Assembly (NCBI GenBank): GCA_047974845.1
Contig: JBKECQ010000079.1
Location: 1-23,797 of the forward strand
Reading direction: 5' to 3'
Length of the DNA stretch: 23,797 nucleotides
Origin: Aminipila sp047974845
GTDB taxonomy: Bacteria; Bacillota; Clostridia; Peptostreptococcales; Anaerovoracaceae
A program made the translations under genes and the position numbers. The notes beneath the pieces are model-generated. The model ran no database searches. It was not told the origin of the DNA and worked only from the letters and a program-made list of their open reading frames with translations. This document shows positions 23,389 through 23,797 of the stretch, piece by piece; position 1 is the first letter of the stretch, and every line of letters begins with the position of its first letter.

Positions 23389-23797
23389 ATGAATAAGCTT
23401 GATGAACTGCTAAAGTTCAAAGCGGAAATCTCACTGGGCGGAGGTCAAAAAAGAATAGAGGCTCAGCACGCAAGTGGTAAACTTACGGCAAGAGAAAGAC
23501 TTAATATTTTATTCGATGACAATAGTTTTGTTGAAGTCGACGTATTTGTATCCCATAGATGTCATAACTTTGACATGGAAGGAAAGAAAGCACCGGGTGA
23601 CGGAGTAGTTACAGGATACGGCACAGTAGACGGAAGATTGGTGTTTGCATATTCCCAAGACTTCACAGTACTAGGGGGATCTCTTGGTGAATATCATGCA
23701 GAAAAAATAGTAAAAGTACAAAACATGGCTCTTAAAATGGGAGCGCCGATTGTAGGATTAAACGATTCGGGTGGAGCAAGAATTCAAGAAGGAGTAA
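23389..23797 (+). CDS. Acyl-CoA carboxylase/decarboxylase carboxyltransferase subunit, 5' part (partial)
   Basis: Alpha (carboxyltransferase) subunit of a biotin-dependent acyl-CoA decarboxylase, of the methylmalonyl-CoA decarboxylase MmdA / propionyl-CoA carboxylase beta type. Only the first 136 codons are inside the window and the frame is open at the edge. Visible motifs are HASGKLTARERL (residues 27-38), the PGDGVVTGYGTVDGR region, the QDFTVLGGSLGE segment and the acyl-CoA-binding LNDSGGARIQEGV. The N terminus lacks the longer glutaconyl-CoA decarboxylase-type lead, favouring the MmdA type of about 510 aa. AAGGAGG lies 7 nt before the ATG. With the upstream beta subunit it points to Na+-pumping decarboxylation; the biotin carrier and small subunits would be expected downstream. 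Confidence 0.9.
   Translation, partial: MNKLDELLKFKAEISLGGGQKRIEAQHASGKLTARERLNILFDDNSFVEVDVFVSHRCHNFDMEGKKAPGDGVVTGYGTVDGRLVFAYSQDFTVLGGSLGEYHAEKIVKVQNMALKMGAPIVGLNDSGGARIQEGV

Overview
The window is AT-rich DNA with strong AGGAGG-type ribosome binding sites, sigma-A-like promoters, a SAM-I (S-box) riboswitch, a CwlD-type amidase and components of a biotin-dependent Na+-pumping decarboxylase. Together these point to an anaerobic low-GC Gram-positive bacterium of the Clostridia. The genus cannot be fixed from the sequence alone. There is no rRNA, tRNA or CRISPR array, and no intact transposase gene.

Layout. 1-3.9 kb: an AlaX-type Ala-tRNA editing hydrolase (minus) is divergent from a CwlD-like amidase, followed by an AraC-family regulator whose C-terminal part resembles the end of AraC-GH39 fusion proteins without the catalytic barrel. 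3.9-8.2 kb: a monoglyceride-lipase-like alpha/beta hydrolase converges on an NhaC-family transporter (minus). A 521-bp regulatory-looking intergenic region follows, then a class C beta-lactamase-fold serine hydrolase. 8.3-9.5 kb: an unrecognised 391-aa protein (minus, TTG start). 9.57-13.9 kb: a methionine/SAM block made of a promoter, a SAM-I riboswitch with terminator, metK, lysC (aspartate kinase) and metA. MetA carries Glu111, which predicts acetyl-CoA use. 14.0-21.7 kb: housekeeping genes, namely a CNNM/CBS membrane protein overlapping secA, then prfB with an intact programmed +1 frameshift site, and tex one base behind prfB. 21.7-23.8 kb: the beta subunit of a Na+-translocating decarboxylase, a strong terminator, and the start of a carboxyltransferase (alpha) subunit gene that runs off the window.

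How the genes fit together. lysC and metA supply activated homoserine for methionine, metK turns methionine into SAM, and the riboswitch closes the loop on metK. secA and the CBS protein are translationally coupled. The decarboxylase beta and alpha subunits would couple decarboxylation of an acyl-CoA (or 2-oxo acid) to Na+ export, and the NhaC-type carrier could draw on that Na+ gradient.

The genes are mostly ordinary and the unusual content is in the spacers. There are several short tandem arrays with unit lengths close to one or two helical turns (11, 11 and 20 bp), all next to gene ends. There is a run of helically phased A-tracts beside a cluster of inverted repeats between nhaC and the serine hydrolase. 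A GC-rich hairpin plus a 36-bp direct repeat upstream of metA looks like remains of an IS200/IS605-type or REP-like element. A 10-bp perfect stem encloses 62 nt between secA and prfB. I did not find a convincing new defence or multi-gene system.
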